Counted from the stretch's first letter, positions 42,015 through 51,927 are shown. The stretch: 64,000 nucleotides of DNA from Kitasatospora phosalacinea (GCF_030268885.1 NZ_BSSA01000001.1:558001-622000); one strand, 5' to 3'. Made by a program: numbers and translations. Notes: generated from the letters alone by a model not told the origin.

Positions 42015-42848
42015 TCACTCGCCGATGAAGGCGAGCAGTTCCTCGTTGACCTCGGTGGCGTGGGTCCAGATGAGGCCGTGCGGGGCGCCTTCGAGCACCA
42101 CCAGGCGAGCGCCCGCGATGGCCCGGGAGAGGGGGACGGCCGTCGAGTGCAGCGGCAGGGTGCGGTCGGCGTCGCCGTGGATGATCAGGACGGGGACGTC
42201 GATCCTCGACAGGTTTGCACGGTAGTCGGTGAGCCAGTCCGGGACGCGGTCCACCGTCGCCGGGCCGGAGGCCGAGACGCCGACGTTCCAGCTGTACTGG
42301 ACGGCCTGGTCGCTGACCAGGCCGCCGCCGAGCACGTCCGCGTCGTAGAAGTCGGCGAGGAAATCGGCGACGAAGGCCGGCCGGTCGGCGTGGACGGCGT
42401 CCCGGACCACCGTGGGGACGGCGCCGTCGGCACCGTCCGGGTCGTGCCCGGTCTTCAGCGGGAACGGCGGTACCGCGCCGAGCACCACGGCCTTGGAGAC
42501 GCGTCCCGAGCCGTGGGCGCCGAGGTAGCGGGTGACCTCGGCGCTGCCCATCGAGAAGCCGACGAGCACGGCGTCGCGCAGATCGAGGCGGGTGAGCACG
42601 GCAGCGAGGTCGGCCGAGAAGGTGTCGTGGTCGTAGCCGGAGGACGGCTTGTCGGAGGCGCCGAAGCCGCGGCGGTCGTAGGTGATCACGCGGTGGCCGG
42701 CGGCCAGCAGCGCGGCTTCCTGCTTCTCCCAGGACGCCCCGTTGAGCGGCCAGCCGTGGACGAGGACGACGGGCCGGCCGGTGCCGTGGTCCTCGTAGTA
42801 CAGGTTCACGGTGCCGGAGTTCTCCCCGTCGACGGGAAGGAAGGGCAT
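42015..42848 (-). CDS. Alpha/beta hydrolase (non-haem chloroperoxidase-like) 1
   Basis: A 277-aa protein with VVLVHGWPLNGASWEKQ (oxyanion), YDRRGFGASDKP, nucleophile elbow VGFSMGSAE, Asp in IIHGDADRTLPL and His in GAPHGLIWTH. This is the perhydrolase/chloroperoxidase group. It is roughly half identical to the hydrolase at 44783-45619, and they flank the flavin pair. The substrate is unknown; ester or lactone hydrolysis, or peracid formation, is known in the family. Confidence 0.88.
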   Translation of the reverse strand: MPFLPVDGENSGTVNLYYEDHGTGRPVVLVHGWPLNGASWEKQEAALLAAGHRVITYDRRGFGASDKPSSGYDHDTFSADLAAVLTRLDLRDAVLVGFSMGSAEVTRYLGAHGSGRVSKAVVLGAVPPFPLKTGHDPDGADGAVPTVVRDAVHADRPAFVADFLADFYDADVLGGGLVSDQAVQYSWNVGVSASGPATVDRVPDWLTDYRANLSRIDVPVLIIHGDADRTLPLHSTAVPLSRAIAGARLVVLEGAPHGLIWTHATEVNEELLAFIGE

Positions 42849-42920
42849 GTTCGCGCTCCGTGCGGGTGCGGTCCGGCCGGCGTCGGCAGCGGCGTGGTCG
42901 AGACTCGGTGCGGACGGGCC

Positions 42921-43535
42921 TCAGTCGAAGCGCAGGTCCGCGAGCTGCTGTTCGAGGGCGGTGACGTCGTCCGCGGGTTCGGCCCGGGCCGGGCGGTCCG
43001 CCATGAGCGCGGCCAGTTCGCCGCCCGCCCGGCGGATCCGGGCGGGCAGGCCGTCGGCGTACTCGTCCCCTCCGGAACCCCAGTCGGCGGACGCCGCGTA
43101 CACCGCGGTGGGAACGACGGTGGCGCGCAGGTACGCGAAGAGCGGGCGCAGGGCGTGTTCGAGGACGAGGGAGTGGCGGGCGGTGCCCCCGGTGGCCGCG
43201 GCCAGGACCGGCTTGCCCGCGAGGGCGTCCGGATCGATCACGTCGAAGAAGGACTTGAACAGCCCGCTGTAGGAGGCCGTGAACACCGGGGTGACGACGA
43301 CCAGGCCGTCGGCTCCGGTCACCGCGCCGATCGCGGCGGCCAGCCGCGGTGCCGGGAAGCCGGTCACGAGGTGGTTGGCGATGTCGCCGGCCAGGGCGCG
43401 CAGCTCCACCACCTCGGTCGACACGACCGCGCCCCGGTCGGCGAGCCCGTCACGGACCGACTCGGCCAGGCGGTCCGCGAGCAGGCGGGTGGAGGAGGGG
43501 GTGCTCAGCCCCGCGGAGACGGCGACCAGCTTCAC
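42921..43535 (-). CDS. NADPH-dependent FMN reductase (CE1759/SsuE-like)
   Basis: A 204-aa flavodoxin-fold protein. KLVAVSAGLSTPSSTRLLADRL at the N-terminus holds the FMN phosphate loop; TPVFTASYSGLFKSFFDVID and LAAATGGTARHSLVLEHAL match the SsuE/MsuE group. It reduces free FMN for a two-component monooxygenase. Its start overlaps the stop of the LLM oxidoreductase upstream (ATGA), the expected reductase-oxygenase pairing. Confidence 0.9.
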   Translation of the reverse strand: MKLVAVSAGLSTPSSTRLLADRLAESVRDGLADRGAVVSTEVVELRALAGDIANHLVTGFPAPRLAAAIGAVTGADGLVVVTPVFTASYSGLFKSFFDVIDPDALAGKPVLAAATGGTARHSLVLEHALRPLFAYLRATVVPTAVYAASADWGSGGDEYADGLPARIRRAGGELAALMADRPARAEPADDVTALEQQLADLRFD

Positions 43536-44629
43536 GGGGCGCTCACCCCCTCCGGGGCCGCGGCGGCCGCGACCCGCGCCGCGTGCGTCGGGGCGTCCGG
43601 TACGGTCGCCGGACGTCCGAGGGCGAACTCCTTGCGCAGCACGGGGACGACCTCCCCCCCGAGGAGGTCGAGCTGCTCCAGGACGGTCTTGAGGGGCAGG
43701 CCCGCGTGGTCCATCAGGAAGAGCTGGCGCTGGTAGTCGCCCACGGTCTCCCGGAAGGACAGGGTCCGTTCGATGACCTGCTGGGGGGAGCCCACGGTCA
43801 GCGGGGTCTGCTCGGTGAAGTCCTCCAGCGACGGGCCGTGGCCGTAGACCGGCGCGTTGTCGAAGTAGGGACGGAACTCCCGGACCGCGTCCTGCGAGTT
43901 CCGCCGCATGAAGACCTGGCCGCCGAGCCCCACGACGGCGTCCTCCGGGCGGCCGTGGCCGTGGTGGGCGTACCGGCGCCGGTACAGCTGGACCATGCGC
44001 CTGGTGTGGTCGGCCGGCCAGAAGATGTTGTTGTGGAAGAAGCCGTCGCCGTAGAACGCGGCCTGTTCGGCGATCTCCGGCGACCTGATGGACCCGTGCC
44101 AGACGAAGGGCGCGACGCCGTCCAGCGGGCGCGGTGTCGAGGTGAAGGCCTGCAGCGGCGTGCGGAACCTGCCCTCCCAGTCCACGACGTCCTCACGCCA
44201 CAACCGGCGCAGCAGGGCGTAGTTCTCCCTGGCGAGGTCGATGCCCTGGCGGATGTCCTGCCCGAACCAGGGGTACACCGGCCCGGTGTTGCCGCGCCCC
44301 AGCATGAGGTCGACCCGGCCGTCGGCCAGGTGCTGGAGCATCGCGTAGTCCTCCGCGACCTTCACCGGGTCGTTGGTGGTGATCAGCGTCGTCGCGGTGG
44401 AGAGGACCAGCCTCTCGGTGCGGGCCGCGATGTGGCCGAGCAGGGTGGTCGGGGAGGAGGGGACGAACGGCGGGTTGTGGTGCTCGCCGGTGGCGAAGAC
44501 GTCCAGGCCCACCTCCTCGGCCTTGAGGGCGATGGCGACCATCGCCTTGATGCGCTCGTGTTCCGCCGGAACACGGCCGTCGGTGGGATCGGGGGTCACG
44601 TCCCCGACGGTGAAGATGCCGAACTGCAT
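43532..44629 (-). CDS. LLM-class flavin-dependent monooxygenase (CE1758-like)
   Basis: A 365-aa TIM-barrel protein of the bacterial luciferase family. MQFGIFTVGDVTPDPTDGR, the substrate/flavin segment FATGEHHNPPF, and VDLMLGRGNTGPVYPWFG are characteristic of the CE1758 group. It would use reduced FMN from the coupled reductase and oxygen to oxidise an unknown organic substrate. It heads a two-gene unit; a very strong terminator lies between it and the hydrolase upstream. Confidence 0.9.
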   Translation of the reverse strand: MQFGIFTVGDVTPDPTDGRVPAEHERIKAMVAIALKAEEVGLDVFATGEHHNPPFVPSSPTTLLGHIAARTERLVLSTATTLITTNDPVKVAEDYAMLQHLADGRVDLMLGRGNTGPVYPWFGQDIRQGIDLARENYALLRRLWREDVVDWEGRFRTPLQAFTSTPRPLDGVAPFVWHGSIRSPEIAEQAAFYGDGFFHNNIFWPADHTRRMVQLYRRRYAHHGHGRPEDAVVGLGGQVFMRRNSQDAVREFRPYFDNAPVYGHGPSLEDFTEQTPLTVGSPQQVIERTLSFRETVGDYQRQLFLMDHAGLPLKTVLEQLDLLGGEVVPVLRKEFALGRPATVPDAPTHAARVAAAAAPEGVSAP

Positions 44630-44709
44630 GCTGCTTCTGCTCTCCTGAAGCTGTGTGGATGCTGCGATCGCGGGCCCCGGGACCGGAGTGCGCCCGGTCG
44701 TCGGTGCCG

Positions 44710-44753
44710 GCCCCGCCCGCGGCAGCCGGAGGTCCGGCTGCCGCGGGCGGGGC
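44710..44753. terminator. 20-bp-stem hairpin terminator
   Basis: A perfect 20-bp inverted repeat (44710-44729 with 44734-44753) around loop AGGT, just after the stop of the 44783-45619 minus-strand gene. It is among the strongest hairpins in the window. Confidence 0.75.
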
Positions 44754-44782
44754 TCACTCCAGGCGGGCCGGCGGGAGTGGCC

Positions 44783-45944
<1,162 letters not shown>

Positions 45945-46691
45945 TCAGAGGGTGCGGCGGACGCCTGCCTGGCGTTCCAGGTCGCGGAGCTGGACCGCGA
46001 GGCCGCCCGCGACGGCGGCGTGGGCCGGGCCGCTGCGGCCGATCGGCAGGACCTCCTCGGTGCGCATGTCCTCCAGCATCAGGGCGAAGGCCGTGTACAT
46101 CGCCACGAGCGCCACCAGGAGGCCCAGCGCGCCGGACGTGCGGGTGAGCCACTCGGCGCCGGTGAGGCCCGACAGCCCGGTCGCCGCCCAGCGGGGCAGG
46201 GAGACCAGCAGGACGAGCCACAGCGCGCGCTTGGGCCGCGTCACCGCGGTCATCAGCGCCCCCAGGCACAGGAACGCCAGATTGAAGACGCCCAGCACGC
46301 GCGGGCCGTCGGCCGCGCCGGTGAACAGGACGAGCGCGTACGCCAGCCAGCTGCCGGCGAAGGCGCCCATCAGGGTTGCCGCGATCACGTCGCGGGCGCC
46401 GAAGGCCAGGACGCTCACCAGGAGTTGCAGCGCGAAGGCCGGCAGCACGCACAGGGCGACGGCGCGGCGGGCCTCGGCTTCGAGGACTCCGAGTTGCAGG
46501 CACGCCGTCATCACGGAGGCGATCGCCACCGTGAAGAAGCCCAGCGGCATCGGTGAGGCGATCGGGCGGAGGTTGATCCGGGTCATCGACCGGAGGTCGG
46601 GTTCGAAGCCGCGCCCCGGGGGAGGGGCCGGCCGGCTTTCCTGCGCTTCGTCGGTGCCGTCGGTGACGCCGGTGGCGGAGGCTGTGCTCAT
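45945..46691 (-). CDS. GPR1/FUN34/YaaH-family membrane protein
   Basis: A 248-aa protein with six hydrophobic helices. RPIASPMPLGFFTVAIASVMTAC resembles the N-P-A/S-P-L-G motif region of the acetate/succinate permease (SatP/YaaH) family, with NPAPLG replaced by ASPMPLG. A proline-rich tail precedes it. It may transport a small acid across the membrane. The neighbours upstream are DoxX and the isochorismatase-like gene. Confidence 0.75.
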   Translation of the reverse strand: MSTASATGVTDGTDEAQESRPAPPPGRGFEPDLRSMTRINLRPIASPMPLGFFTVAIASVMTACLQLGVLEAEARRAVALCVLPAFALQLLVSVLAFGARDVIAATLMGAFAGSWLAYALVLFTGAADGPRVLGVFNLAFLCLGALMTAVTRPKRALWLVLLVSLPRWAATGLSGLTGAEWLTRTSGALGLLVALVAMYTAFALMLEDMRTEEVLPIGRSGPAHAAVAGGLAVQLRDLERQAGVRRTL

Positions 46692-46796
46692 CGTGGTGGT
46701 CTCTCGTTCGGGCGCCCGGAGCGGGCCTGGGCCGGAGGCTCCGGACGCGGTGCCGGTGGTGTCCGCTCGGATGTCCGCGAGCCGACGGATGAAAAG

Positions 46797-46834
46797 GGTC
46801 CGGCCGCCCGGGTGGGGACCCGGGCGGCCGGACC
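46797..46834. terminator. 17-bp-stem hairpin terminator
   Basis: A perfect 17-bp stem (46797-46813 with 46818-46834) and GGGG loop, with AAAA on its minus-strand 3' side (TTTT in the transcript), 20 bases past the DoxX stop. Confidence 0.8.
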
Positions 46835-46853
46835 TGGTACGTGCTGTTCGAGC

Positions 46854-47372
46854 TCAGTGCCCGCCGACGGCCGGGGCCGGCGCCGCAGGGGCCGGCCGGT
46901 GCAGGACGACCCGGGTGAGCAGGCCGGAGCCGAGCCCGGCGGAGAGGGCGACGGCCGCCCACCACAGCGGGTACGGCGTGAGGCCGACGGCCGCGTCCAG
47001 GGACCAGTCGCCGGGGCCGGTGGCGGCCAGGGCCGCGGCGGTGCCGATGAGGACGAGCGGGTACTCGTACCCGTCGTCCTGCACCCAGAGGCCGTGGCGC
47101 CACTTCACGGTGAGGGCGACCGTCATGACCCCGATGGCGCCGGTCGCGGCGAGCGGGGTCAGGAAGCCGGCGGCGAGCAGCAGGCCCGATCCGATCTGGC
47201 CGCTGCCGGCAGCCAGGGCGGTGAGGGTTCCACCGCGGAAGCCGTCGGCGCGGAACTCCTCGGTGCCGCCGTCGAGGCCCTTGCCCCCCAGGTGCGAGCT
47301 GACCTTCTGCACGCCGTGGCCGGCGACGAGCAGTCCCACCAGCAGGCGCAGGACCAGGATGCCGGTGTCCAC
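46854..47372 (-). CDS. DoxX-family membrane protein
   Basis: A 172-aa protein from GTG 47372, five bases after the upstream stop. Four helices with LRLLVGLLVAGHGVQKV and the family motif GLLLAAGFLTPLAATGAIGVM. It is the classic DoxX form (GHG-QK-xxxFGG). It should be co-transcribed with the isochorismatase-like gene. In mycobacteria DoxX works with superoxide dismutase and a thiosulphate sulphurtransferase in redox defence. Confidence 0.88.
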   Translation of the reverse strand: MDTGILVLRLLVGLLVAGHGVQKVSSHLGGKGLDGGTEEFRADGFRGGTLTALAAGSGQIGSGLLLAAGFLTPLAATGAIGVMTVALTVKWRHGLWVQDDGYEYPLVLIGTAAALAATGPGDWSLDAAVGLTPYPLWWAAVALSAGLGSGLLTRVVLHRPAPAAPAPAVGGH

Positions 47373-47377
47373 CGGCG

Positions 47378-48040
47378 TCAGCCGGCCGCGTGCGCGCCGA
47401 GCACGCTCTGCGCGTACACGACGCCCAGGCCGTACGCGCCCGCGTGGGCCTTGACGATCTCCATGACCGCGCCGTACGTCTCCTGGCGCGCCCAGTCGCG
47501 CTGCAGTTCGAGCAGGACCTGGATCCAGGTCACCGGGACCGCGCCGGCGGCCACCATCCGCTGCAGCGCGTGCTCGTGGGCCGCCGGGCTGACGCCGCCG
47601 GAGGCGTCGGAGACGACGTACACCTCGTACCCCTGCTCCAGCGCCGACAGCGCGGGCAGCACCAGGCAGACCTCGGTCCACAGACCCGACAGGACGATCT
47701 TCCGGCGGCCGGTCGCCTTGACCGCCGCCACCAGCGCGTCGTCCTCCCAGGCGTTCATGGTCGTGCGGTCGATGATCCCGTGGCCGGGGAACACCTCGGC
47801 GAGCTGCGGCAGCAGGGGCCCGGAGAACGATTCGGCGGCGACCGTGGTCAGGACGGTCGGCACACCGAAGGCCCGGGCCGCCTTGGCGAGCCCCACGGTG
47901 CTGTTGACGATCGCGGCACGATCACCGCTGCCGGTGCCGAAGAACATCTGCGGCTGGTGGTCCACGAAGAGCATGACCGCGTTGTCGGGCGTGAGGAGGT
48001 CCGCGCTCGGAGCGGCCTGCACCTTGGTGATGTCGAACAT
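47378..48040 (-). CDS. Isochorismatase-superfamily cysteine hydrolase (YcaC-like)
   Basis: A 220-aa protein starting MFDITKVQAAPSADLL. The catalytic Asp is in VMLFVDHQPQMFF and the cysteine in LSGLWTEVCLVLPAL, preceded by a GR-KIVLSG strand. YcaC-like proteins cleave an unknown amide or ester. It is the first gene of a two-gene unit with DoxX. The start at 48040 follows AAAGGG. Confidence 0.88.
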   Translation of the reverse strand: MFDITKVQAAPSADLLTPDNAVMLFVDHQPQMFFGTGSGDRAAIVNSTVGLAKAARAFGVPTVLTTVAAESFSGPLLPQLAEVFPGHGIIDRTTMNAWEDDALVAAVKATGRRKIVLSGLWTEVCLVLPALSALEQGYEVYVVSDASGGVSPAAHEHALQRMVAAGAVPVTWIQVLLELQRDWARQETYGAVMEIVKAHAGAYGLGVVYAQSVLGAHAAG

Positions 48041-48215
48041 GGGAAACCCTTTCGGAGCCGTCGGTGAGATGCCGGCCGCGTTCGCGGCCGGGCACTCCCC
48101 GAAGCTACGATCGGACCGACCGGCCGGGTTCTCCCCGCGTGCCCGCGCACCAGCACGACAGTGCACGACCGGGGCACCGGCTTTGACCGGAGTTCCGAGG
48201 CTGGCGAGGACGTGC

Positions 48216-48515
48216 GGAGAACGGATCTCCGCAGTAGGGGCAGCAGCGCGGGCCGTGGACGCGCGCCCTCTCGAAGGCGGCGGCCTCGCAGCCGGCCCTC
48301 AGCGCGTACCGGTCCTGCCGGTAACGGGTCTTCTGCTCTTGCCGGACGCGGATCTGGATCTTGTGCAGACGCTGCGGCACGAGCAGGGCACGGCGGCCTT
48401 TGCCGTCGGCGAGAGGCTCGATCGGTGTCAGGTCACACGCCGCAAGGCCGGAGTGGATCTGTTCGAGGGCGTCGATGACGGCCGCACACAGGGGCTCTTT
48501 CAGCGGTGCAGCTCC
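48216..48515 (-). pseudogene. Remnant of an IS1182-like transposase C-terminus
   Basis: A hundred codons resemble the end of an IS1182-group transposase: LLVPQRLHKIQIRVRQEQKTRY, then YALRAGCEAAAFERARVHGPRCCPYCG (usual pattern RYALRAGCEATISEAVRAHGLRRCRYRG). No catalytic domain precedes it. Identification rests on this motif alone. Confidence 0.5.
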
Positions 48516-48537
48516 GAGGTGGGGCTGCATTGGCTGC

Positions 48538-49095
48538 TGACGTAAGCCAGTTCGGGCTGCAGCGTGTGTGCCGGAAGATCCTCCACCGATCCACGGTGGC
48601 CACGCCGTGCTCGACGGGACAGGGGAGCCGGGCGCAGGTCCTGACGGTGCAGCGGGTGAGGCCGTGGGCGCGGCCGGGCAGGGCGCGAGAGGCCCACACG
48701 AGGCTGCCCGTCGGGCCGGTGGCGACTTGGTGGTTGACGCCGTGGCGGCGGTGCTTGCCGGAGTGGTCGGCGCGGCCGCCGCCGACACGGCCGCACTCCG
48801 TGAGAGTGCTGTCGACCAAGGCGCGCTCCGGGTCGGCGTCGCGCAGGGCCCGGACCAGACCGGGGGCCTTCCGGGCGAGCAGCTCGGTGACCTGGTGGAC
48901 GTAGGCATGGGTGGTGTCGGTGCTGATCCGGAAGCCGGCCGCGACCTGGGCGGGCGTGTCGTGCTTGCGCAGGTACACGAGCGCAACCAGGGCTCGCGGG
49001 GAGGGCCGCAGCTTGCATCGGCGCTCCCCTCCCGGGTGACGATCAGCATCGTGACCCGGGAGGGGAGCGCGTGCGGCAGGTCCAGTGCGGCAGGA
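48538..49095 (-). pseudogene. Degenerate IS5-type (DDE_Tnp_4) transposase
   Basis: Recognisable pieces occur in order: ALDLPHAL and MLIVTREG in one frame, then, after a frameshift near 49029, ERRCKLRPSPRALVALVYLRKH, GFRISTDTTHAYVHQVTELLA, ALVDSTLTECGRV (first Asp), KHRRHGVNHQVAT, RALPGRAHGLT and RWRIFRHTRCSPN. About 45 codons, including the region with the second catalytic Asp (normally LADRAY), are deleted. It is not functional. Confidence 0.8.
49021..49070. repeat. 50-bp near-perfect palindrome within the transposase remnant
   Basis: A 23-bp arm (49021-49043) and its complement (49048-49070), with one mismatch and a CAGC loop. It covers the frameshift site and replaces residues usually conserved ahead of VTMLIVTREG. 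Confidence 0.9.
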
Positions 49096-49460
49096 AAGGT
49101 GACCGACGAGGCTTCCCGGAGGAACAGTTGAGACTTCAGACATCTCGCTCAACCGCCCGGAGCCTCGTTCGTTCTGCCCTCGCGCCGCTCGCCCGGCCGT
49201 CCGGCCCGCTACACCGCCGCGTTGGAGGACCGACGTGCATGGGCTGCCGAGGGCTGCGGCGGAGTGTCGGCCGGGGTTGCGGTGGAGCGGGCCGGGTTGA
49301 CACCGGTCGACTCGTGCGGGGGAAGACGCTCTCCAAAGACGGGTCGAGGAGCAGGTCGGCGAGCGCTCCTCCGGTCAGTACGTATTCCTCCTGCAGGGCA
49401 GCCAGCACGAGCCGGACCAGGTCTGTGCCAACCGGCAGAGTGAGGTCGGCCGGGTCTCCG
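49096..49460. other. 365-bp region with a possible coding remnant
   Basis: On the minus strand, 49320-49450 reads DPADLTLPVGTDLVRLVLAA and LTGGALADLLLDPSLESVF, which look like coding sequence, but no start or ribosome site fits and the frame decays. The origin was not identified. Nothing else was found. Confidence 0.35.
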
Positions 49461-50495
49461 TCACATGACGCGCCGCATGAGGAGCGCTCCTTGCGATCCT
49501 TCCGAAATGGTCACGAAGACCTGCCCGTCGGGGGACCCGTGAACCTCCGGGGTCCCGTTGAGGGCAGCCCCTTCGGTGATCCTCGACCAGCCCGCAAAAG
49601 TACTTCCCGCATTGGTCGACGTGTTCACCCAGAGCTGGTGGTCGACCGGGCTCACACAACCGATGGCCAGGTTCTGCTGAGCCCGATAGTTCGGGTCGCT
49701 GGTATTGGTGCTCAGCTCATTGGGGCCGCCGCGTCCTGCGTCCATGGACAGGCAGGATCCGCCGTAAGGAGCTCTCCTGTAGTTCCCTATGTAGGCGGAA
49801 TGGCCGGTCTGGATGGTGGAAACCCAAAGATCGCCGGAATTCGCCGGAAGAACCCAGGTGTCAAGACTTGAGGTCAACCCGTGCATGAGAAGCACGTTCG
49901 TCGGCCGAGCCTGCCCGACGACGGCGTTGGGGTCCGGCCTCCACCCGTCGTAGGGGAACGCCACTGCGTTGTCGTAGATCTGCATGGTCTGGGTGTAGAC
50001 GCGTCCATCGGCGGTCACCTGCAGGGCAACCTCGTTCCCCTGGGAAACGGCGGTGACCCCGCTCCAGGCTCTAGCGGAACCGGGGACGTCGTCCCACAGT
50101 GTCCACGAGTTTCCCGCGGCGTCCCTCAAGAAGCTGTACCAGATGTTGCCGTCGTTGCCGACGATGAAAACTGCCAGGCGCTGCGCCCCGGTGTTGTCCC
50201 GCACGGTGACCGCTTCGGGGCGCGACACGGTGCGGCCGTCATAGGGCATGATCCGCCAGTCGCCACCGCGGTAGCGCCACCATATCTGATTGTCGTAGCC
50301 GCGAACGACCTCGTACGAGTCGCCGAGGAACCACTGCACGGAAATGGCGTCAGGGGACTTGGCTGGGCCACCCTCGTTGATCCAGGTCCAATCGGCCGCA
50401 TGGGCAGGGGCTGCCGGGTTCGTCAGGGTCGCCGCAGCGGTGAAAACCAGCGCAGCGAACCCGTTCTTCAGGTCAATGATTCGTGACCGTCTCAT
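49461..50495 (-). CDS. Secreted repeat protein of unknown function, propeller-like
   Basis: A 344-aa protein with a signal peptide (MRRSRIIDLKNGFAALVF ... PAHA, cut before ADWTW). The mature part holds repeated W-x-x-G/blade-like segments: GDSYEVVRGYDNQIWWRYRG, VFIVGNDGNIWYSFLRDAAG, LQVTADGRVYTQTM and DHQLWVNTSTNAGSTFAGW, which suggest a sialidase-like or lectin-like beta-propeller. Two cysteines could form a disulphide. No catalytic motif is seen. Base composition is lower in GC than the neighbours and it lies between transposase remnants, so it is probably acquired. AT-rich AATAATATTAA just upstream (50512-50522) may hold its promoter. Confidence 0.75.
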   Translation of the reverse strand: MRRSRIIDLKNGFAALVFTAAATLTNPAAPAHAADWTWINEGGPAKSPDAISVQWFLGDSYEVVRGYDNQIWWRYRGGDWRIMPYDGRTVSRPEAVTVRDNTGAQRLAVFIVGNDGNIWYSFLRDAAGNSWTLWDDVPGSARAWSGVTAVSQGNEVALQVTADGRVYTQTMQIYDNAVAFPYDGWRPDPNAVVGQARPTNVLLMHGLTSSLDTWVLPANSGDLWVSTIQTGHSAYIGNYRRAPYGGSCLSMDAGRGGPNELSTNTSDPNYRAQQNLAIGCVSPVDHQLWVNTSTNAGSTFAGWSRITEGAALNGTPEVHGSPDGQVFVTISEGSQGALLMRRVM

Positions 50496-50743
50496 ATCTC
50501 CGCCACCCTCTAATAATATTAACCGCATAACGGTTTTCGATACCGGCCTTTGCTTCGAAACGATATCCGCGAAGCGTCTGAGAAGTTGTCGGGCAGCGCA
50601 CACGCTGTATCACCGGGGCGCACTCCTTCAGGTGCTTCTTCCGATCTGCGCCGACCATCGCGGAGGGCCCGACGATGCCGACCGCGCCGGCCGGCGCAGC
50701 TATTGACCCGAAACGGTAGGGATCCGGGCTCGTTGGTCCGGGC

Positions 50744-51348
50744 GTGACGGATCTGGTGGGGGGACTCGCGGCGGCTGTCGCCGAGGGCCCGGGAAGCTCT
50801 GCGGATGCGGGCGGTTGTGGCGCTTCGGGCGGGCCGGGGCCGGCGCGAGGTGGCCGAACTGCTCGGCGTCACTGTGGAGTCGGTGACCGACTGGTGGGCC
50901 GTCTGGCAGGCCGGCGGCCGGGAGATGTTGGCGTCCGAGAGCCGCGGTCGGCGGGTGGGCGGGCGCCAGGTGCTCGATCCGGACCGGCAGTAGTGCGTCC
51001 GGCAGGCCCTGATCGGCCACCGCCCCGAAGACCTGGGCCTGGGCGGGCAGTTGTGGACCCGCGCGATCGTCGGCGACCTCATCGCCCTGCTGTACCGGGT
51101 GCGACTGACCGAGCAGGACGTGGGCAAGTACCCCAAGCGCTGGGGGCTGCCGTTCCAGCGCCCGGACAAGCGTGCGATCGAGCAGAACCCGGAAGCAGTC
51201 CGTGCCCGGCGCGAAGAGAGGTGGCCCACGATCCGCGCGAAGGCCCGGGAAGAAGGCGCCGAAGTGCTGTTCGCCGACCAGAGCGGCGTCCGCTCCGACC
51301 AGGTCTCCGGCCGAACCCGGGCGCCGCGCGGCCGGACGCCAACCATGC
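50744..51348 (+). pseudogene. IS630-like transposase remnant
   Basis: From GTG 50744 (VTDLVGGLAAAVAE) a frameshift near 50790 leads to REALRMRAVVALRAGRGRREVAELLGVTVESVTDWW, the usual IS630 helix-turn-helix. An in-frame TAG at 50991 follows. Reading resumes as VRQALIGHRPEDLGL, WTRAIVGDLIALLYRVRLTEQDV and EVLFADQSGVRSDQ (first catalytic Asp), then ends at MRRT. The second half of the DDE domain is missing. Confidence 0.82.
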
Positions 51349-51481
51349 GGCGCACCCTGCGCGGCCTGCTGCTCGGCACCCCATCGGCAACAACTGGTGG
51401 ATCGCCCTGCTCTGGTGCGCGGCCCTTACCGTCCTCGGCTACCGCTGGACTCTGGCCCGGTTCGACCGCGATCCCGCGTAA
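51349..51481 (+). pseudogene. C-terminal fragment of an ABC-2 type transporter permease
   Basis: Just after the IS630 break, LRGLLLGTP in one frame continues, after loss of one C, as IGNNWWIALLWCAALTVLGY and RWTLARFDRDPA-stop in the next. This is the typical end of ABC-2 multidrug permeases. The rest of the gene is absent from the other flank. Confidence 0.7.
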
Positions 51482-51663
51482 GGTTCGAGGACCGCACGGT
51501 ACTACCTGTCCTCCTTGCCGGCAGTGCTATGTCGGACGGGTCGGCACCGATGACGGAATCTGCATCTGGGAAGTGTGCCGAAAGGAAGCTGCGATTAATT
51601 CCTAGGGCCGGCGAACTTGAGCGAGCCTAACCAAAGAGAAATGTTCCATCTGCCCATCGGAAT

Positions 51664-51927
51664 TCAAGTACCTTTGCAAAAAAGGGACTTGATGCTTCGC
51701 GCAATCGATACCGACGCCGCGAACGTCGCTCCGGTACGCCTGTTCACGTACGACAGCAGCCAGTCGACCCGTGCCCGCAACTCGGGCCTCCGGGTGGAGA
51801 AGCTCGCTTTGCCGGCGGAGGGCGAGTCGAGGCCAAAGAGCAGATATTGCCGCAGGGTTGAGGCGGGCTGGAGCTGTCGCTGAGTGAACTCGAGGTCGAG
51901 GTGTTGTCCCTCGGCGCGCCGAACCGG
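51664..51927 (-). other. Open frame directly following the ribA stop, in the same frame
   Basis: After the ribA TGA the same frame stays open for about 87 codons (HLDLEFTQRQLQPASTLRQY, RARVDWLLSYVNRRTG, to FCKGT-stop). It has no start codon with a ribosome site. It may be a gene remnant joined by rearrangement or a former extension. On the plus strand a weak TTG-start frame (51617-51883) is probably a shadow. Confidence 0.3.

Noticed and set aside
51617..51883. 88-codon plus-strand frame starting at TTG
   Set aside because: No ribosome site or recognisable motif, and the opposite strand has more protein-like sequence.
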